From Anaeromyxobacter dehalogenans 2CP-C (GTDB lineage Bacteria > Myxococcota > Myxococcia > Myxococcales > Anaeromyxobacteraceae): a stretch of 64,000 nt of DNA. The stretch covers positions 3,322,001 to 3,386,000 of the forward strand of contig NC_007760.1 of assembly GCF_000013385.1 (NCBI RefSeq), in the 5' to 3' direction. Below are positions 8,463-17,470 of this stretch, piece after piece. The translations under genes and the position numbers were made by a program. The notes below the pieces were generated by a model that worked only from the letters and a program-made list of their open reading frames with translations, was not told where the DNA came from and ran no database searches. Numbering within the stretch: the stretch's first letter is position 1; each line of letters begins with the position of its first letter.

Positions 8463-8814
8463 CGCCCCTCCCCCTCCCGCCCTGCGGCGGGCCGCCAGGA
8501 ACGTTGCGGATCCGCCGTGCGTCGGGCGACCACAGCCCCCGCCGGCGCGACGCGTGCGGGGCGCGCCGCGCCTTGACCGGGCCGCGCCGCGCCGCTAGTA
8601 ATGCCTCCGCCCAGGGTAGACCGCCTCGCGCGGGCGCCCCGGGCCCGAGGCCGCGCGCGAGGTCCGCGGAGCGGCCGATCGCCTGCAAGCGATCCTGGAC
8701 CCGACCCGCGGCGCGGCCGCCGCGGCCCCCGGCGCGAGCGCCGGTCAGCACCGGACGCATCTTCCGAGCAGCGGCGCCCACGACGGCGCCGGCGAATCCG
8801 AGACAGGAGCACCG
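8463..8814 (+). promoter_or_regulatory. Divergent intergenic region with a promoter and structured leader
   Basis: This 352-base gap separates two divergent genes. On the + strand TTGACC (8573-8578), a 17-base spacer and TAGTAA (8596-8601) form a plausible sigma-70 promoter. Transcription from it would give a leader of about 205 bases before the TTG start at 8815. The leader contains GATCGC-CTGCAA-GCGATC, a perfect 6-bp hairpin, and CCGGCGC-GA-GCGCCGG. No open frame in this stretch looks coding. Confidence 0.5.
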
Positions 8815-9132
8815 TTGGAACCTTCCCGCCACGACAACCGCGCCAACGGCCGGCGCCGCCGCAAGGGCGGCGGCGGCCGCCGCATCGCGCACGGCCCCCG
8901 GTCCCCGCACCCGCACATCCCGCTCACCGACGAGGGCACGCCCGCGGCCATCCCGGACGCGCCGCCGGTCTCGCCGGTGGTGTTCGTCTCCGAGGAGAGC
9001 CGCCGGCGCTACCCCTGGATCCCGCCGCGCGTGATCGCGGGCAGCGTCTGGCGCGGGCCGGGCCACGAGCGCGTCCGCGTGGACGAGCACGGCGACGCCG
9101 CGCCCTGGAAGACCGTGCAGCGCGCCGGCTGA
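8815..9132 (+). CDS. Small basic hypothetical protein
   Basis: The 105-residue product is unknown to me. It has a basic N-terminus with clusters of Arg/Lys and Gly (RRRRKGGGGRR), then a proline-rich middle, then a more ordered C-terminal half with RRRYPWIPPRVI and SVWRGPGHERV. It starts at TTG, with AGGAG at the proper distance (about 8804-8808). No ATG or GTG gives a comparable start. The basic tail could bind nucleic acid or ribosomes, but nothing proves that. It is preceded by a likely promoter and a long leader and is convergent with the next gene 6 bases on. Confidence 0.6.
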   Translation: MEPSRHDNRANGRRRRKGGGGRRIAHGPRSPHPHIPLTDEGTPAAIPDAPPVSPVVFVSEESRRRYPWIPPRVIAGSVWRGPGHERVRVDEHGDAAPWKTVQRAG

Positions 9133-9138
9133 TCCGGC

Positions 9139-9762
9139 TCAGCGCCCGCCGGTCCCCAGCTCGGACCGCACCACCAGCCCGATCGCCGGCGCGCCCCGGC
9201 GCACGCCGCCGCCGTCGTAGCGGTGCCAGCTCGCGCGCAGGCCGATGCCGGTGCGCGAGCGGCGGGAGACCAGCCACTCGGCGTCGAGCACCGCGCCCGG
9301 CGCGGGGCCGAAGTCGATCCGGGCGCCCTCCAGGAAGCCGCGGCCGCGCAGCCGCGGCGCGAGCAGCACCGACGCGCCCGCGCCCAGCCGCAGCGGGCCC
9401 AGCTCCAGGCTCTCCGCCAGCTCCACCGGGAACGCGGTGAACGTGGCGGAGCCGTTCGAGGCGCGGACGAGCTGCAGCTTGAACCCGGCCGTCACCCGCG
9501 TGGAGAGCCGCCCGCCGGCGAGGCGGAGCAGGCTCGCGCCCGCCGCGGCGGAGATCCCGTCGTTCAGGGCCAGGCCGAAGCGCCGACCGGTCGTGTACTC
9601 GAGCGCGATGAACCGGCGCAGCCCGAAGTCGCTGTGGAGCTCCAGCACCAGGCCCGCGGGCGCGGTGCGCCCTTGCGCCGGCGCCTCCGCCGGCGGCCCC
9701 GGCACGGGCGCGGGCGGCGCCGGCTGGGCGGCGACCAGCAGGGCGGCGAGGGCTGCGATCAC
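9139..9762 (-). CDS. Predicted outer-membrane beta-barrel protein
   Basis: The 207-residue product, unknown to me, begins at GTG 9762 with a signal-like VIAALAALLVAAQPA followed by a proline-rich spacer. The rest alternates polar and hydrophobic residues in strand-length blocks separated by Gly turns (for example FGLRRFIALEY, STRVTAGFKLQLV, TGIGLRASWHRY), as in small transmembrane barrels. An in-frame ATG at 9840 would add an arginine-rich 26-residue leader, which is a poor signal peptide, so I prefer the GTG with GGGAG upstream. It is probably an outer-membrane or periplasmic protein. Confidence 0.6.
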   Translation of the reverse strand: MIAALAALLVAAQPAPPAPVPGPPAEAPAQGRTAPAGLVLELHSDFGLRRFIALEYTTGRRFGLALNDGISAAAGASLLRLAGGRLSTRVTAGFKLQLVRASNGSATFTAFPVELAESLELGPLRLGAGASVLLAPRLRGRGFLEGARIDFGPAPGAVLDAEWLVSRRSRTGIGLRASWHRYDGGGVRRGAPAIGLVVRSELGTGGR

Positions 9763-10019
9763 GGCGGGGCGCTCCCAGGGCCGGCGTCCGCGCGCGCCGC
9801 GCCTGCCTGGACGTTGGGGCCGGCGCCGGCGGCGCGCCACCTGCTCGCGCGAGCGCCCGCCCCCGCCTCCCGGCGGCGCCCGCCCGCCCGGCCGCGGAGC
9901 GGGCGCCCGGCGCCCGGCGGGCGCCGGGCTCGCCGTCGGGGAGGTGCCGCCGGCGTCCGCCGGGACGAAGCTTCGGAGGGCGGGCGCGCGAGGAGGCGCG
10001 CCTGCAGGGGGAGCCGGGG

Positions 10020-10796
10020 GTGCACGCAGGGCGGATGGCGCTCGGCCTCGCGGCGGCCGTGGCGCTCGGGTCGAGCGCAGCGCGCGCGGGCGCGGACGGC
10101 GGCGGCGCCGCCGGGGCCGTCACGGGCGCGTTCGGCGGCCCGGTGGTCGCGCCGCTCCCCGCGGACGGCGCCCGGCTGGCGGGCGCCGCGTTCATGGGGT
10201 ACCGGGGGCGCGACGGCCAGTCCACCGGCGCGGTGCTCACGCTCGCCCCCTGGCGCGCCGTGTTCCTCCGCGCCGGCGGCGAGCTCACCCCGTGGTCCCA
10301 GGACGGCGGGGTGCGCCTGCTGTGGGGCGCCGGCCTCGAGTCCGCCCGCCCCGGCACCGCGTTCGTGCACGTGCACGACTGGGGCCCGGTGCGGCCCGGG
10401 CAGCGGTTCACGCTCCGCCACGCCGAGGCGAGCGCCGGGTACAAGCTGCCGGCGGGGTGCCTGGGCCCGCTCTGCCTCGCACCCGCGGTGTACGCCACCG
10501 TGCCGTTCGACGGCGGGCCGTACGCCGGCGCGCGCGCGGCGCTCACGCTGTGGGGGAGCTGGTACGTGATGGGCGGGTTCGGCCGGACGGTGGGCGGCCT
10601 GCTGGAGCGCGCCCGCGACGCGGGACCGGCGCCCGCGTGGCGGCTCGGCTGGTCGGTGGGCCGCTGGGGCGGGCGGGCGGGCGCGCTGTTCGTCACCTAC
10701 CGCGACGAGCTCGCGCTGGACCGGCTGCGCACGCCGGGCGTGAAGGACCGGCAAGGGCGCGGGGCGCTCATGGCGGGGGCGGTGTGGACGCGCTGA
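10020..10796 (+). CDS. Secreted hypothetical protein, barrel-like
   Basis: The 258-residue product begins at GTG 10020, preceded by a purine-rich AGGGGGAG. It carries a signal peptide (MALGLAAAVALGSSAARAGA). The mature part is Gly-, Tyr- and Trp-rich with alternating strands and ends GALMAGAVWTR, which suggests an outer-membrane or periplasmic beta protein. I cannot assign a family. Its 3' end overlaps the following GH16 lipoprotein gene by 13 bases, so the two are probably translated together and may act together in the envelope. Confidence 0.65.
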   Translation: MHAGRMALGLAAAVALGSSAARAGADGGGAAGAVTGAFGGPVVAPLPADGARLAGAAFMGYRGRDGQSTGAVLTLAPWRAVFLRAGGELTPWSQDGGVRLLWGAGLESARPGTAFVHVHDWGPVRPGQRFTLRHAEASAGYKLPAGCLGPLCLAPAVYATVPFDGGPYAGARAALTLWGSWYVMGGFGRTVGGLLERARDAGPAPAWRLGWSVGRWGGRAGALFVTYRDELALDRLRTPGVKDRQGRGALMAGAVWTR

Positions 10797-11686
10797 CCCG
10801 GCGGGCGATCCTCGCCGCGCTCGCGGCGGTGTGCGGCTGCGGCCTGCTCTCGCCGGGCGAGCCGCCGGCCACGCCGTCCGCGCCGGTGCCCGGCTGGACG
10901 CCGCCGGACGCGCCCATCCCCGCCCCGCCGCCTCCTGCCGGCGTGGCGCCGTCGCCGCCGCTCCCCGGCTACGCGCTCGCGTGGCACGACGAGTTCGACG
11001 GGACGGCCGTGGACCCGGCGCGCTGGGTGGTCGAGGCCCGTCGCCGCCGCGACGCGCTCAACGACCCGGCCTCCGCGACCGTGCAGGACGGCCTGCTGCG
11101 GATCACGACGTTCACCGACGACGCCGGCGTGCACCACACCGGCTACCTGAAGTCGGTCGGGCTGTTCGAGCTGACCTACGGCTACGTGGAGGCGCGCATC
11201 CGCTTCCACGAGGTGCCCGGCACCTGGTGCGCGTTCTGGCTCTACCCGGACACCTACGGCGAGCCCATCGGCGATCCCGGCACCGCCGGCGTGGAGATCG
11301 ACGTGGTGGAGCACCGGGTGGTGGACGGCGGCGGCTGGAACGTGCGCGACCTGGTGATGTCGGGCATCAACTGGGATGGCTTCGGCGCGGACTGGAAGAA
11401 GGTCCACCGGACCCAGCCGCCGCCCGACGGCGGGCCGGTGTGGGGCGCCTGGCGGACGTTCTCGGTCCTGTGGACGCCCGCGGGCTACACGTTCTACGTG
11501 GACCAGCAGCCGCTCTGGAGCACCTCGGCCGCGGTGTCGCACCGGTCCCAGCCGATCTACCTGACCTGCGAGGTGAAGGACCGGAGCTGGGCCGGGACGA
11601 TCCCGCCGGGCGGCTACGGCCCCGCCGCGACGAGCGAGGACTTCATGGAGGTGGACTGGGTGCGCGCCTGGCAGCCGGCGCCGTGA
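10784..11686 (+). CDS. Glycoside hydrolase family 16 lipoprotein
   Basis: This 300-residue protein is a GH16 beta-glucanase-like enzyme (laminarinase/lichenase clan). The catalytic signature reads EIDVVE (residues 171-176), with the nucleophile and acid/base glutamates at its ends. Family-typical blocks are YALAWHDEFDG, YGYVEARIRF, AFWLYPD and DFMEVDWVRAW. The GTG start at 10784 gives a signal with VCGC, a likely lipobox, followed by a proline-rich linker to about residue 60. It would hydrolyse beta-1,3 or mixed beta-glucans at the cell surface. The start overlaps the preceding barrel-like gene by 13 bases. The exact substrate cannot be read from the sequence. Confidence 0.85.
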   Translation: MDALTRRAILAALAAVCGCGLLSPGEPPATPSAPVPGWTPPDAPIPAPPPPAGVAPSPPLPGYALAWHDEFDGTAVDPARWVVEARRRRDALNDPASATVQDGLLRITTFTDDAGVHHTGYLKSVGLFELTYGYVEARIRFHEVPGTWCAFWLYPDTYGEPIGDPGTAGVEIDVVEHRVVDGGGWNVRDLVMSGINWDGFGADWKKVHRTQPPPDGGPVWGAWRTFSVLWTPAGYTFYVDQQPLWSTSAAVSHRSQPIYLTCEVKDRSWAGTIPPGGYGPAATSEDFMEVDWVRAWQPAP

Positions 11687-11711
11687 GCGCGCCCGTCGTG
11701 CCCAGGGTGCC

Positions 11712-12830
11712 CTAGGGCGCCCTCGCCGCGGCGCGGAGCCGATCCCGCGGCGCGAAGCCGGGCCGCCGGGCCGCTCGCGTGAGGGGCGCGCCCCCGCCGC
11801 GCGCCGCCGCGGTGCCCGGGGCGGGCGCCTCCTCGCGCAGGAGCCGGACCAGCGCGGCCTCCACCGGGTGCAGCCCGCGCGTCACGGGCACGCCGAGCTC
11901 GTCCGGCGCGTAGCAGCAGCCGATCACCCTCCCCTCGCCGAACGCGTGCAGCACGGCCGGGCTCACGTAGGAGGCGCGCGCCACCGCCGGCGTGTTGCCG
12001 AGCCGGGCCGCCACCGCCTTCACCGCCGCCACCTCGAGCTGGCGGCGGCTGGTCCGGCCCGGGACGATCTCCCGCTCGCGTGCGGCGAGCTCGCTCGCGC
12101 ACAGCACCGTGCCGGCCCACGTCCGGAAGTCCTTGGCGGTGAACGGCGCGCCGGCCGCCTCGCGCAGGTAGGCGTTCAGGTGGCGGCGCCGCACGTCCAC
12201 CACCTCGCCCCCCTCCTCGAACTTGAACACGTCGCGCCCCGGTACCCGGAGCAGCGTGCGCACCAGCCGCGCCACCGGCGCGTCCTCCAGCTCGCGCACC
12301 TGCCGCCGGCCGGACTTGCCGCGGAAGTCGAACACCACCCGGTCGCCCTCGACGCGCACGTGCCGGGGCTGGACCGTGGTGAGCCCGTAGCTCCCGTGCT
12401 CGCGCGCGTAGGCCTCGCTGCCCGGCCGCATCGGGCAGGTGGCGAGGATCCGCACCATGGCCGCGAGCACCCGCTCCCGCCCCACGCCCCGGCGGCGCAG
12501 GTCGCGGGTCACGCGGGCGCGGATCCGCGGGAGCGCGGCCGCGAAGCGGAGCAGCCGGCGGTACTTGGCGCCGGCGCGGCGGCGCACGAAGTCCGGGTGG
12601 TAGCGATACTGCCAGCGCCCGGCGCGGTCCCGGCCGATGGCCTGCAGCTTGGCGCCCGCCACCGGGCTCACCCGCACGTCCGTCCACGCCGGCGGCAGCG
12701 CCAGGCGCCGCGCGCGCTCGGCGTCCGCCGCGGCCGCCGGGCGGCCGTCCGGGCGGACCCAGCGGAAGCCGGTCCGCGGCGTGCCGGCGCGGCGGAGGCC
12801 GATCGCCTGGAGCCTCTCGATGGCGCGCAT
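11712..12830 (-). CDS. DNA topoisomerase IB (eukaryotic-like)
   Basis: This 372-residue enzyme relaxes supercoiled DNA through a 3'-phosphotyrosine intermediate. It matches the short bacterial/poxvirus topoisomerase IB family (about 320-370 residues). An N-terminal domain (GFRWVRPDGRP, ALPPAWTDVRVSP, QYRYHPDF) is followed by the catalytic core with FDFRGKSGRR, KDFRTWAGT and the active Tyr288 in RASYVSPAV. Start ATG 12830 fits the family N-terminus. About 40 Ala/Arg/Pro-rich residues trail the core and may be a lineage-specific tail. The gene is divergent from the thioesterase gene 112 bases away. Confidence 0.92.
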   Translation of the reverse strand: MRAIERLQAIGLRRAGTPRTGFRWVRPDGRPAAAADAERARRLALPPAWTDVRVSPVAGAKLQAIGRDRAGRWQYRYHPDFVRRRAGAKYRRLLRFAAALPRIRARVTRDLRRRGVGRERVLAAMVRILATCPMRPGSEAYAREHGSYGLTTVQPRHVRVEGDRVVFDFRGKSGRRQVRELEDAPVARLVRTLLRVPGRDVFKFEEGGEVVDVRRRHLNAYLREAAGAPFTAKDFRTWAGTVLCASELAAREREIVPGRTSRRQLEVAAVKAVAARLGNTPAVARASYVSPAVLHAFGEGRVIGCCYAPDELGVPVTRGLHPVEAALVRLLREEAPAPGTAAARGGGAPLTRAARRPGFAPRDRLRAAARAP

Positions 12831-12942
12831 CCCCTCCAGTGATGCGCACCGCCGGCCCTCGCGGCACCGTGCGCTGGACGACTCCCGGTGCCCTGCGGTA
12901 TCCGCATCGGGGAGCCGGGCGCCGCGCCCGGGCCGGAGCCCC

Positions 12943-14019
12943 ATGCGCCCCACCGACACCACCTGCGAGCACGTCCTCCCCCTCTCCACCGACCCCGCGC
13001 TGCGGCGCCGCTTCATGGTGCTGAAGGACCCCATCCCCGGGAACTTCCGGTTCGGCGTGCTGCTGGAGGTGCTCGACCGGCTCGCCGCCGACACCGCCAT
13101 GGCGTACGCGCAGCGCTTCCAGCCCGAGGCGCGGGTGGTGACCGCCGCGCTCGACGAGATCGTGGTCCGGCGCGTGGCCGACGTGACGCGCGACGTCCGG
13201 TGCCTGGCGCGCATCAACCACGTCGGCCGGACCTCGATGGAGGTGGGGATCCGGGTGGAGTCCGCGCCGGACCGGGCGCACCTCGCCTCCTGCTATTTCA
13301 CCATGGTGGCGCGCGACGGCGACGGGCCGGGCGCCCGCAGCGTGGCGATCCCGCCGCTCGAGCTGGGCGACGACGTGGAGCGGGTGCGCGCCGCCCGCGC
13401 CGCCGCGCGCCGGGCCGCCTACCGCCGCGAGCAGGACAGCCTGGTGGAGCCGCCCTCGCGCGACGAGTTCCTGCTGCTCTCCGCGCTGCACCGCGAGCAG
13501 GAGGAGCCCGGCTTCGCCGGCGTGCGGGCGCGCGACGTGGTCACCGAGACCTGGGAGCGCACGTACCCGGAGCAGGAGAACCTCTCGGCGGTGATCTTCG
13601 GCGGCTACATCATGCGCCGCGCCTACGAGCTGGCGTCCATCTGCGCCGAGCGCGTGGCGCTCGACCGGCCGGTGATGGCCGCGGTGAACCGGGTGAACTT
13701 CTTCCACCCGGTGCAGATCGGCGACAAGCTCCACCTCACCAGCCGCGTGGTCTACACCGACGGCGCCATGGTGTGCATCGAGACCGGCATCGAGCGGATC
13801 AGCCGGGACCGCAGCGCCCGCGCGCTCTCCAACTCCTGCCGCTTCACGTTCGTGAACATCGACCGCGGCCTGCGGCCGGTGCCGGTGCCGACCCTGCACC
13901 CGTCCGACTACGCCGAGGACGCGCGCTACCTGGCGGCGCGCCGCGACCTGCGCGGGCTGGAGGAGCGCAGCGCGAAGGGCTGGCTGCTCTCCTACCTGGC
14001 GGGCGCGCAGCGGGACTGA
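12943..14019 (+). CDS. Acyl-CoA thioesterase, double hotdog
   Basis: This 358-residue protein has two hotdog domains in tandem, like the acyl-CoA hydrolases of the ACOT9/BACH group that cleave acyl-CoA to free acid and CoA. Domain 1 (about 20-160) has GVLLEVLDRLAADTAMAYA and INHVGRTSMEVGI. Domain 2 (about 190-335) has SAVIFGGYIMRRAYELA and VNFFHPVQIGDKL, both at hotdog-helix positions. GGAG sits before ATG 12943. It is cytoplasmic with no membrane segment. Neighbours give no pathway clue; it may adjust acyl-CoA pools. Substrate length is unknown. Confidence 0.85.
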   Translation: MRPTDTTCEHVLPLSTDPALRRRFMVLKDPIPGNFRFGVLLEVLDRLAADTAMAYAQRFQPEARVVTAALDEIVVRRVADVTRDVRCLARINHVGRTSMEVGIRVESAPDRAHLASCYFTMVARDGDGPGARSVAIPPLELGDDVERVRAARAAARRAAYRREQDSLVEPPSRDEFLLLSALHREQEEPGFAGVRARDVVTETWERTYPEQENLSAVIFGGYIMRRAYELASICAERVALDRPVMAAVNRVNFFHPVQIGDKLHLTSRVVYTDGAMVCIETGIERISRDRSARALSNSCRFTFVNIDRGLRPVPVPTLHPSDYAEDARYLAARRDLRGLEERSAKGWLLSYLAGAQRD

Positions 14020-14101
14020 CCGGGCGCCGCCCGCCCCCGGGCAGGACGGGGGGTGGCGCGCCCGGCGGCCGCGGCGCACCGTCCGTCCGGGAGGAACCTA
14101 C

Positions 14102-14743
14102 ATGCACCGAGCCCTCACGACCGTCGCGTCCGTCCTGGCAGCCGCCGTCCTGCTCGCCGCCCCCGCGCCCGCCCGGGCGTTCTTCTCGCTCGAGCTCCAC
14201 TACGGCGTCGAGCGGGCCGACGCCACCAGCCTGAAGCACGGCCTCGATGCCGCGCTGTCCGACACCGCGCGCCTCAAGAACTCCGCCCAGATCGTCGGCG
14301 GCCTCGCCACGCTCAAGCTCGGCGTCCTCGAGCTCGGCGCGGTGGCGGACCGGACCTGGAAGAAGGACGGGCCGAGCATCACCGCCGTCGGCGGCCTGGC
14401 CGGCCTCGGCTTCGACCTCGGCGCGATCCGCCTCGAGGCGCTCGGCGAGGCGGGCGGCCGGCGCTACGGCGACTTCCTGAAGGACCCGGCGGTCATCACC
14501 CGGGGCTCCAACGCCGAGTGGCTCGCCTACGTGGGCCTGCGCCCGGGCATCGCGTACCGCGCCGAGCTGGGCGGCGGCCTCGGCTTCCTCATCGGCGTCT
14601 GGGGCTTCGCCCGGTGGGACGTGACGAGCAAGAACATCCCGGTGACCGTCCGCCCGTCCGAGGGCGGCCCGGACACGAGCGCCGAGTACGAGCTCGGCGG
14701 CGTGACCTTCGGCGCCACGGGCCGCGTCGGGATCGATTTCTAG
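14102..14743 (+). CDS. Secreted hypothetical protein, probable outer-membrane barrel
   Basis: The 213-residue product has a clear signal peptide cut near APARAFF (residue 25) and a Gly-rich, strand-alternating mature part. It ends in phenylalanine (GRVGIDF), the usual last residue of outer-membrane barrels recognised by BamA. GGGAGGAA precedes ATG 14102. No family is recognised; the size would fit an eight-stranded barrel. Two hairpins follow the gene. Confidence 0.65.
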   Translation: MHRALTTVASVLAAAVLLAAPAPARAFFSLELHYGVERADATSLKHGLDAALSDTARLKNSAQIVGGLATLKLGVLELGAVADRTWKKDGPSITAVGGLAGLGFDLGAIRLEALGEAGGRRYGDFLKDPAVITRGSNAEWLAYVGLRPGIAYRAELGGGLGFLIGVWGFARWDVTSKNIPVTVRPSEGGPDTSAEYELGGVTFGATGRVGIDF

Positions 14744-14763
14744 CGGGGCCCGTGACCTCGCGG

Positions 14764-14842
14764 GCGCGGCTTCGCCGCGCTCGGGGCCACGTCCCGTCGC
14801 GCGGGGGCGATGCAGCCCGGGCGGCACACCCGCCCGGGCTGC
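14764..14842 (+). terminator. Two consecutive hairpins after the barrel gene
   Basis: The first stem is GCGCGGC-TTC-GCCGCGC (14764-14780). The second is a perfect 13-bp stem, GCAGCCCGGGCGG with its complement and a 5-base loop (14812-14842). Neither has a T tract, as is common in very G+C-rich genomes. They probably end transcription of the barrel gene. The second lies 32 bases before the DAHP synthase start, so it could instead be an attenuator for that gene. Confidence 0.55.
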
Positions 14843-14873
14843 GCTAGGATGCGTTCCGGCCACCGAGGAACGC

Positions 14874-15968
14874 ATGCCCTACAGAACGGACGACCTCCGC
14901 ATCCGCGGGATCAAGGAGCTCGCCCCGCCGTCGCACCTGATCCGCGAGTTTCCCTGCACCGAGAAGGCGTCCGCCGTGGTCCACGGCGCCCGCCAGGCGA
15001 TCCACCGCATCCTCCACGGGATGGACGACCGCCTGGTCGTGGTCGTCGGCCCCTGCTCGATCCACGACACCAAGGCCGCGAAGGAGTACGCGGCGCGGCT
15101 CCTGGACGAGCGCGCGCGCCACGCGGAGGACCTCGAGGTCGTGATGCGCGTCTACTTCGAGAAGCCGCGCACCACCGTCGGCTGGAAGGGGCTCATCAAC
15201 GACCCGGGCCTCGACAAGACCTACGACATCAACCGCGGCCTGCGCGTCGCGCGCGAGCTCCTGCTGGACGTGGCCGAGATCGGCGTGCCGGCCGGCTGCG
15301 AGTACCTCGACATGATCACGCCGCAGTACATCGCCGACCTGGTCTCCTGGGGCGCCATCGGCGCGCGCACCACCGAGAGCCAGGTGCACCGCGAGCTCGC
15401 CTCGGGCCTCTCCTGCCCGGTGGGCTTCAAGAACGGCACCGACGGCAACGTCGCCATCGCCATCGACGCCATCAAGGCGGCGCAGCAGCCGCACCACTTC
15501 CTTTCGGTGACGAAGGGCGGCCACTCGGCCATCGTCTCGACCAACGGGAACGAGGACTGCCACATCATCCTGCGCGGCGGGCGCACCCCGAACTACGACG
15601 CCGCCAGCGTGGACGCCGCCTGCCAGGAGATCGGCAAGGCCGGACTGGCGCAGCGGCTCATGGTGGACGCGAGCCACGCGAACAGCCAGAAGAAGCCGGA
15701 GAACCAGATCCCGGTCTGCGCGAACGTGGCGGCACAGGTGGCCGGCGGGGAGGTCCGCATCGTCGGCGTCATGATCGAGAGCCACCTCGTGGCCGGGCGG
15801 CAGGACCTCAAGGTCGGCAAGCCGCTCAACTACGGGCAGAGCGTCACCGACGGCTGCCTGGGCTGGGAGGACACCGTGCGCGTGCTGGACGGCCTCGCGG
15901 CGGCGGTGCGCGATCGCCGGGTGCGGGAGGCCGGCTTCAACGGCGGCTCCGAGGCCGCGCCGGCCTGA
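14874..15968 (+). CDS. aroG: 3-deoxy-7-phosphoheptulonate synthase (class I DAHP synthase)
   Basis: This 364-residue enzyme condenses phosphoenolpyruvate and erythrose 4-phosphate in the first step of aromatic amino acid synthesis. The length and motifs match the E. coli AroF/AroG/AroH type: VVVVGPCSIHD, MRVYFEKPRTTVGWKG, SCPVGFKNGTDG, ILRGG and VDASHANSQKKPENQ. The N-terminal extension (RTDDLRIRGIKEL) matches the AroG-type extension that carries feedback sites, but which amino acid inhibits it cannot be read by eye. It stands alone, with a strong hairpin just upstream and a DEAD-box helicase downstream. Confidence 0.95.
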   Translation: MPYRTDDLRIRGIKELAPPSHLIREFPCTEKASAVVHGARQAIHRILHGMDDRLVVVVGPCSIHDTKAAKEYAARLLDERARHAEDLEVVMRVYFEKPRTTVGWKGLINDPGLDKTYDINRGLRVARELLLDVAEIGVPAGCEYLDMITPQYIADLVSWGAIGARTTESQVHRELASGLSCPVGFKNGTDGNVAIAIDAIKAAQQPHHFLSVTKGGHSAIVSTNGNEDCHIILRGGRTPNYDAASVDAACQEIGKAGLAQRLMVDASHANSQKKPENQIPVCANVAAQVAGGEVRIVGVMIESHLVAGRQDLKVGKPLNYGQSVTDGCLGWEDTVRVLDGLAAAVRDRRVREAGFNGGSEAAPA

Positions 15969-16023
15969 TCCCCCGCGCGGCGGAGGCGGGCGATCCTCCA
16001 TGCGCGGCGACGGCCGAAAGGCT

Positions 16024-17463
16024 ATGGTGCCGCGCTTGAGCCCGACCTTTGCAGACCTGAACCTGTCCGAGAAGACGCTCCACGCGCTGGAGCGCGCCGG
16101 CTTCGAGCACCCCACGCCCATCCAGACGCAGGCCATCCCGCCCGCGCTGGCCGGCCGCGACGTCATCGGCGCCGCCGCGACCGGCACCGGCAAGACCGCC
16201 GCCTTCCTCCTGCCCATCATCGAGCGGCTGTCCGGCGCGGCCACGAAGGACCGGCCGGCCGCCGCGCACGCCAGGCCCGGCCCGCGCGCGCTGGTGCTCG
16301 CCCCGACGCGCGAGCTGGCGGTCCAGATCGCCGGCGAGCTGGACCGGTTCGGCCGCGGGCGCCACGTCCGCGGCGCGCTCGTGATCGGCGGCGTGGGCAT
16401 GGGCGCGCAGAGCGCCGCGCTGCGCGACCACGAGGTGATCGTGGCCACGCCCGGGCGCCTGGTGGACCACCTGCAGCAGGGCACCGCGCGGCTGGACGGC
16501 CTCGAGGTGCTGGTGCTCGACGAGGCCGACCGCATGCTGGACATGGGCTTCGCGCCCCAGCTCAAGCGGATCCTCGCCCGCGTCCCGAAGGTCCGCCAGA
16601 CGCTGCTGTTCTCGGCGACCATGGCCGGCGAGGTGGCCGACTTCGCGCGCGCGCACCTGCGCGACCCGGTGCGGGTGGAGGTGGCGCGGAGCGGCACGCT
16701 CGCCGAGCGGGCCGAGCAGCGGGTGTTCCTGCCGGAGCAGCGCGAGAAGCTGCCGCTCCTCATGGCGCTGCTGGAGGACGACGACCTGTCCACGCTGGTG
16801 TTCACCCGCACGAAGCGCCGCGCCGACAAGGTCGCGAAGGCGCTGCAGCGGGCCGGGCACAAGGTGGCGCGCATCCACGCCGACCGCTCGCAGGCGCAGC
16901 GCCGGATGGCGCTGGAGGGCTTCCGCGACGGCCAGTACCGCGTGCTCGTCGCCACCGACATCGCCGCGCGCGGCATCGACGTGGCGGAGATCGGCCACGT
17001 CGTGAACTTCGACCTGCCCCACGTCCCGGAGGACTACGTCCACCGGGTCGGGCGCACCGCGCGCATGGCCGCGAGCGGCCGCGCGTCCGCGTTCGTCTCG
17101 CCGGAGGAGCTGGACCTCCTCCGCGACATCGAGCGGCTCACCCGCGCCCCCATCCCGCGCGCCGAGGTGCCGCGCGAGCACGCCACCTTCCAGGCGGAGC
17201 TCCAGCGGGCGGACGCGGCCCAGGCGAACCCGGGCCCGGGCGCGCGCCCGGCCGGCATGAACCGCAACCGCCGCCGCGCCGCGGCGCACCGCGACCGGCT
17301 GACGGGCGGCAAGGGCGGCGCGGAGGGCGGCGCGACCGCCGGCGAGCGGGCACCGCGCTCGCAGCCCGCGGCGTCCGCCTCGCGGCGCAGCGCGCCCGCC
17401 GCGGCCGGCGCCGGGTCGAAGCCCCGCCGCGTCGGCTCGTGGGGCCCGAAGAAGCGCCGCTAG
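16024..17463 (+). CDS. DEAD-box ATP-dependent RNA helicase
   Basis: This 479-residue RNA helicase has all core motifs: the Q motif (HPTPIQTQAIP), Walker A ATGTGKT, PTREL, DEAD (VLDEADRMLDMGF), SAT, TRTKRRADK, TDIAARGIDV and HRVGRTARM. The last 100 residues are a basic Gly/Ala/Arg tail ending RVGSWGPKKRR, likely an RNA-binding tail as in RhlE-type helicases. Start ATG 16024 gives the normal N-terminus (FADLNLSEKTL); an in-frame ATG at 16000 would add eight residues. Such proteins act in ribosome assembly or RNA turnover. It is convergent with the kinase gene 7 bases away. Confidence 0.93.
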   Translation: MVPRLSPTFADLNLSEKTLHALERAGFEHPTPIQTQAIPPALAGRDVIGAAATGTGKTAAFLLPIIERLSGAATKDRPAAAHARPGPRALVLAPTRELAVQIAGELDRFGRGRHVRGALVIGGVGMGAQSAALRDHEVIVATPGRLVDHLQQGTARLDGLEVLVLDEADRMLDMGFAPQLKRILARVPKVRQTLLFSATMAGEVADFARAHLRDPVRVEVARSGTLAERAEQRVFLPEQREKLPLLMALLEDDDLSTLVFTRTKRRADKVAKALQRAGHKVARIHADRSQAQRRMALEGFRDGQYRVLVATDIAARGIDVAEIGHVVNFDLPHVPEDYVHRVGRTARMAASGRASAFVSPEELDLLRDIERLTRAPIPRAEVPREHATFQAELQRADAAQANPGPGARPAGMNRNRRRAAAHRDRLTGGKGGAEGGATAGERAPRSQPAASASRRSAPAAAGAGSKPRRVGSWGPKKRR

Positions 17464-17470
17464 TCCGCGC

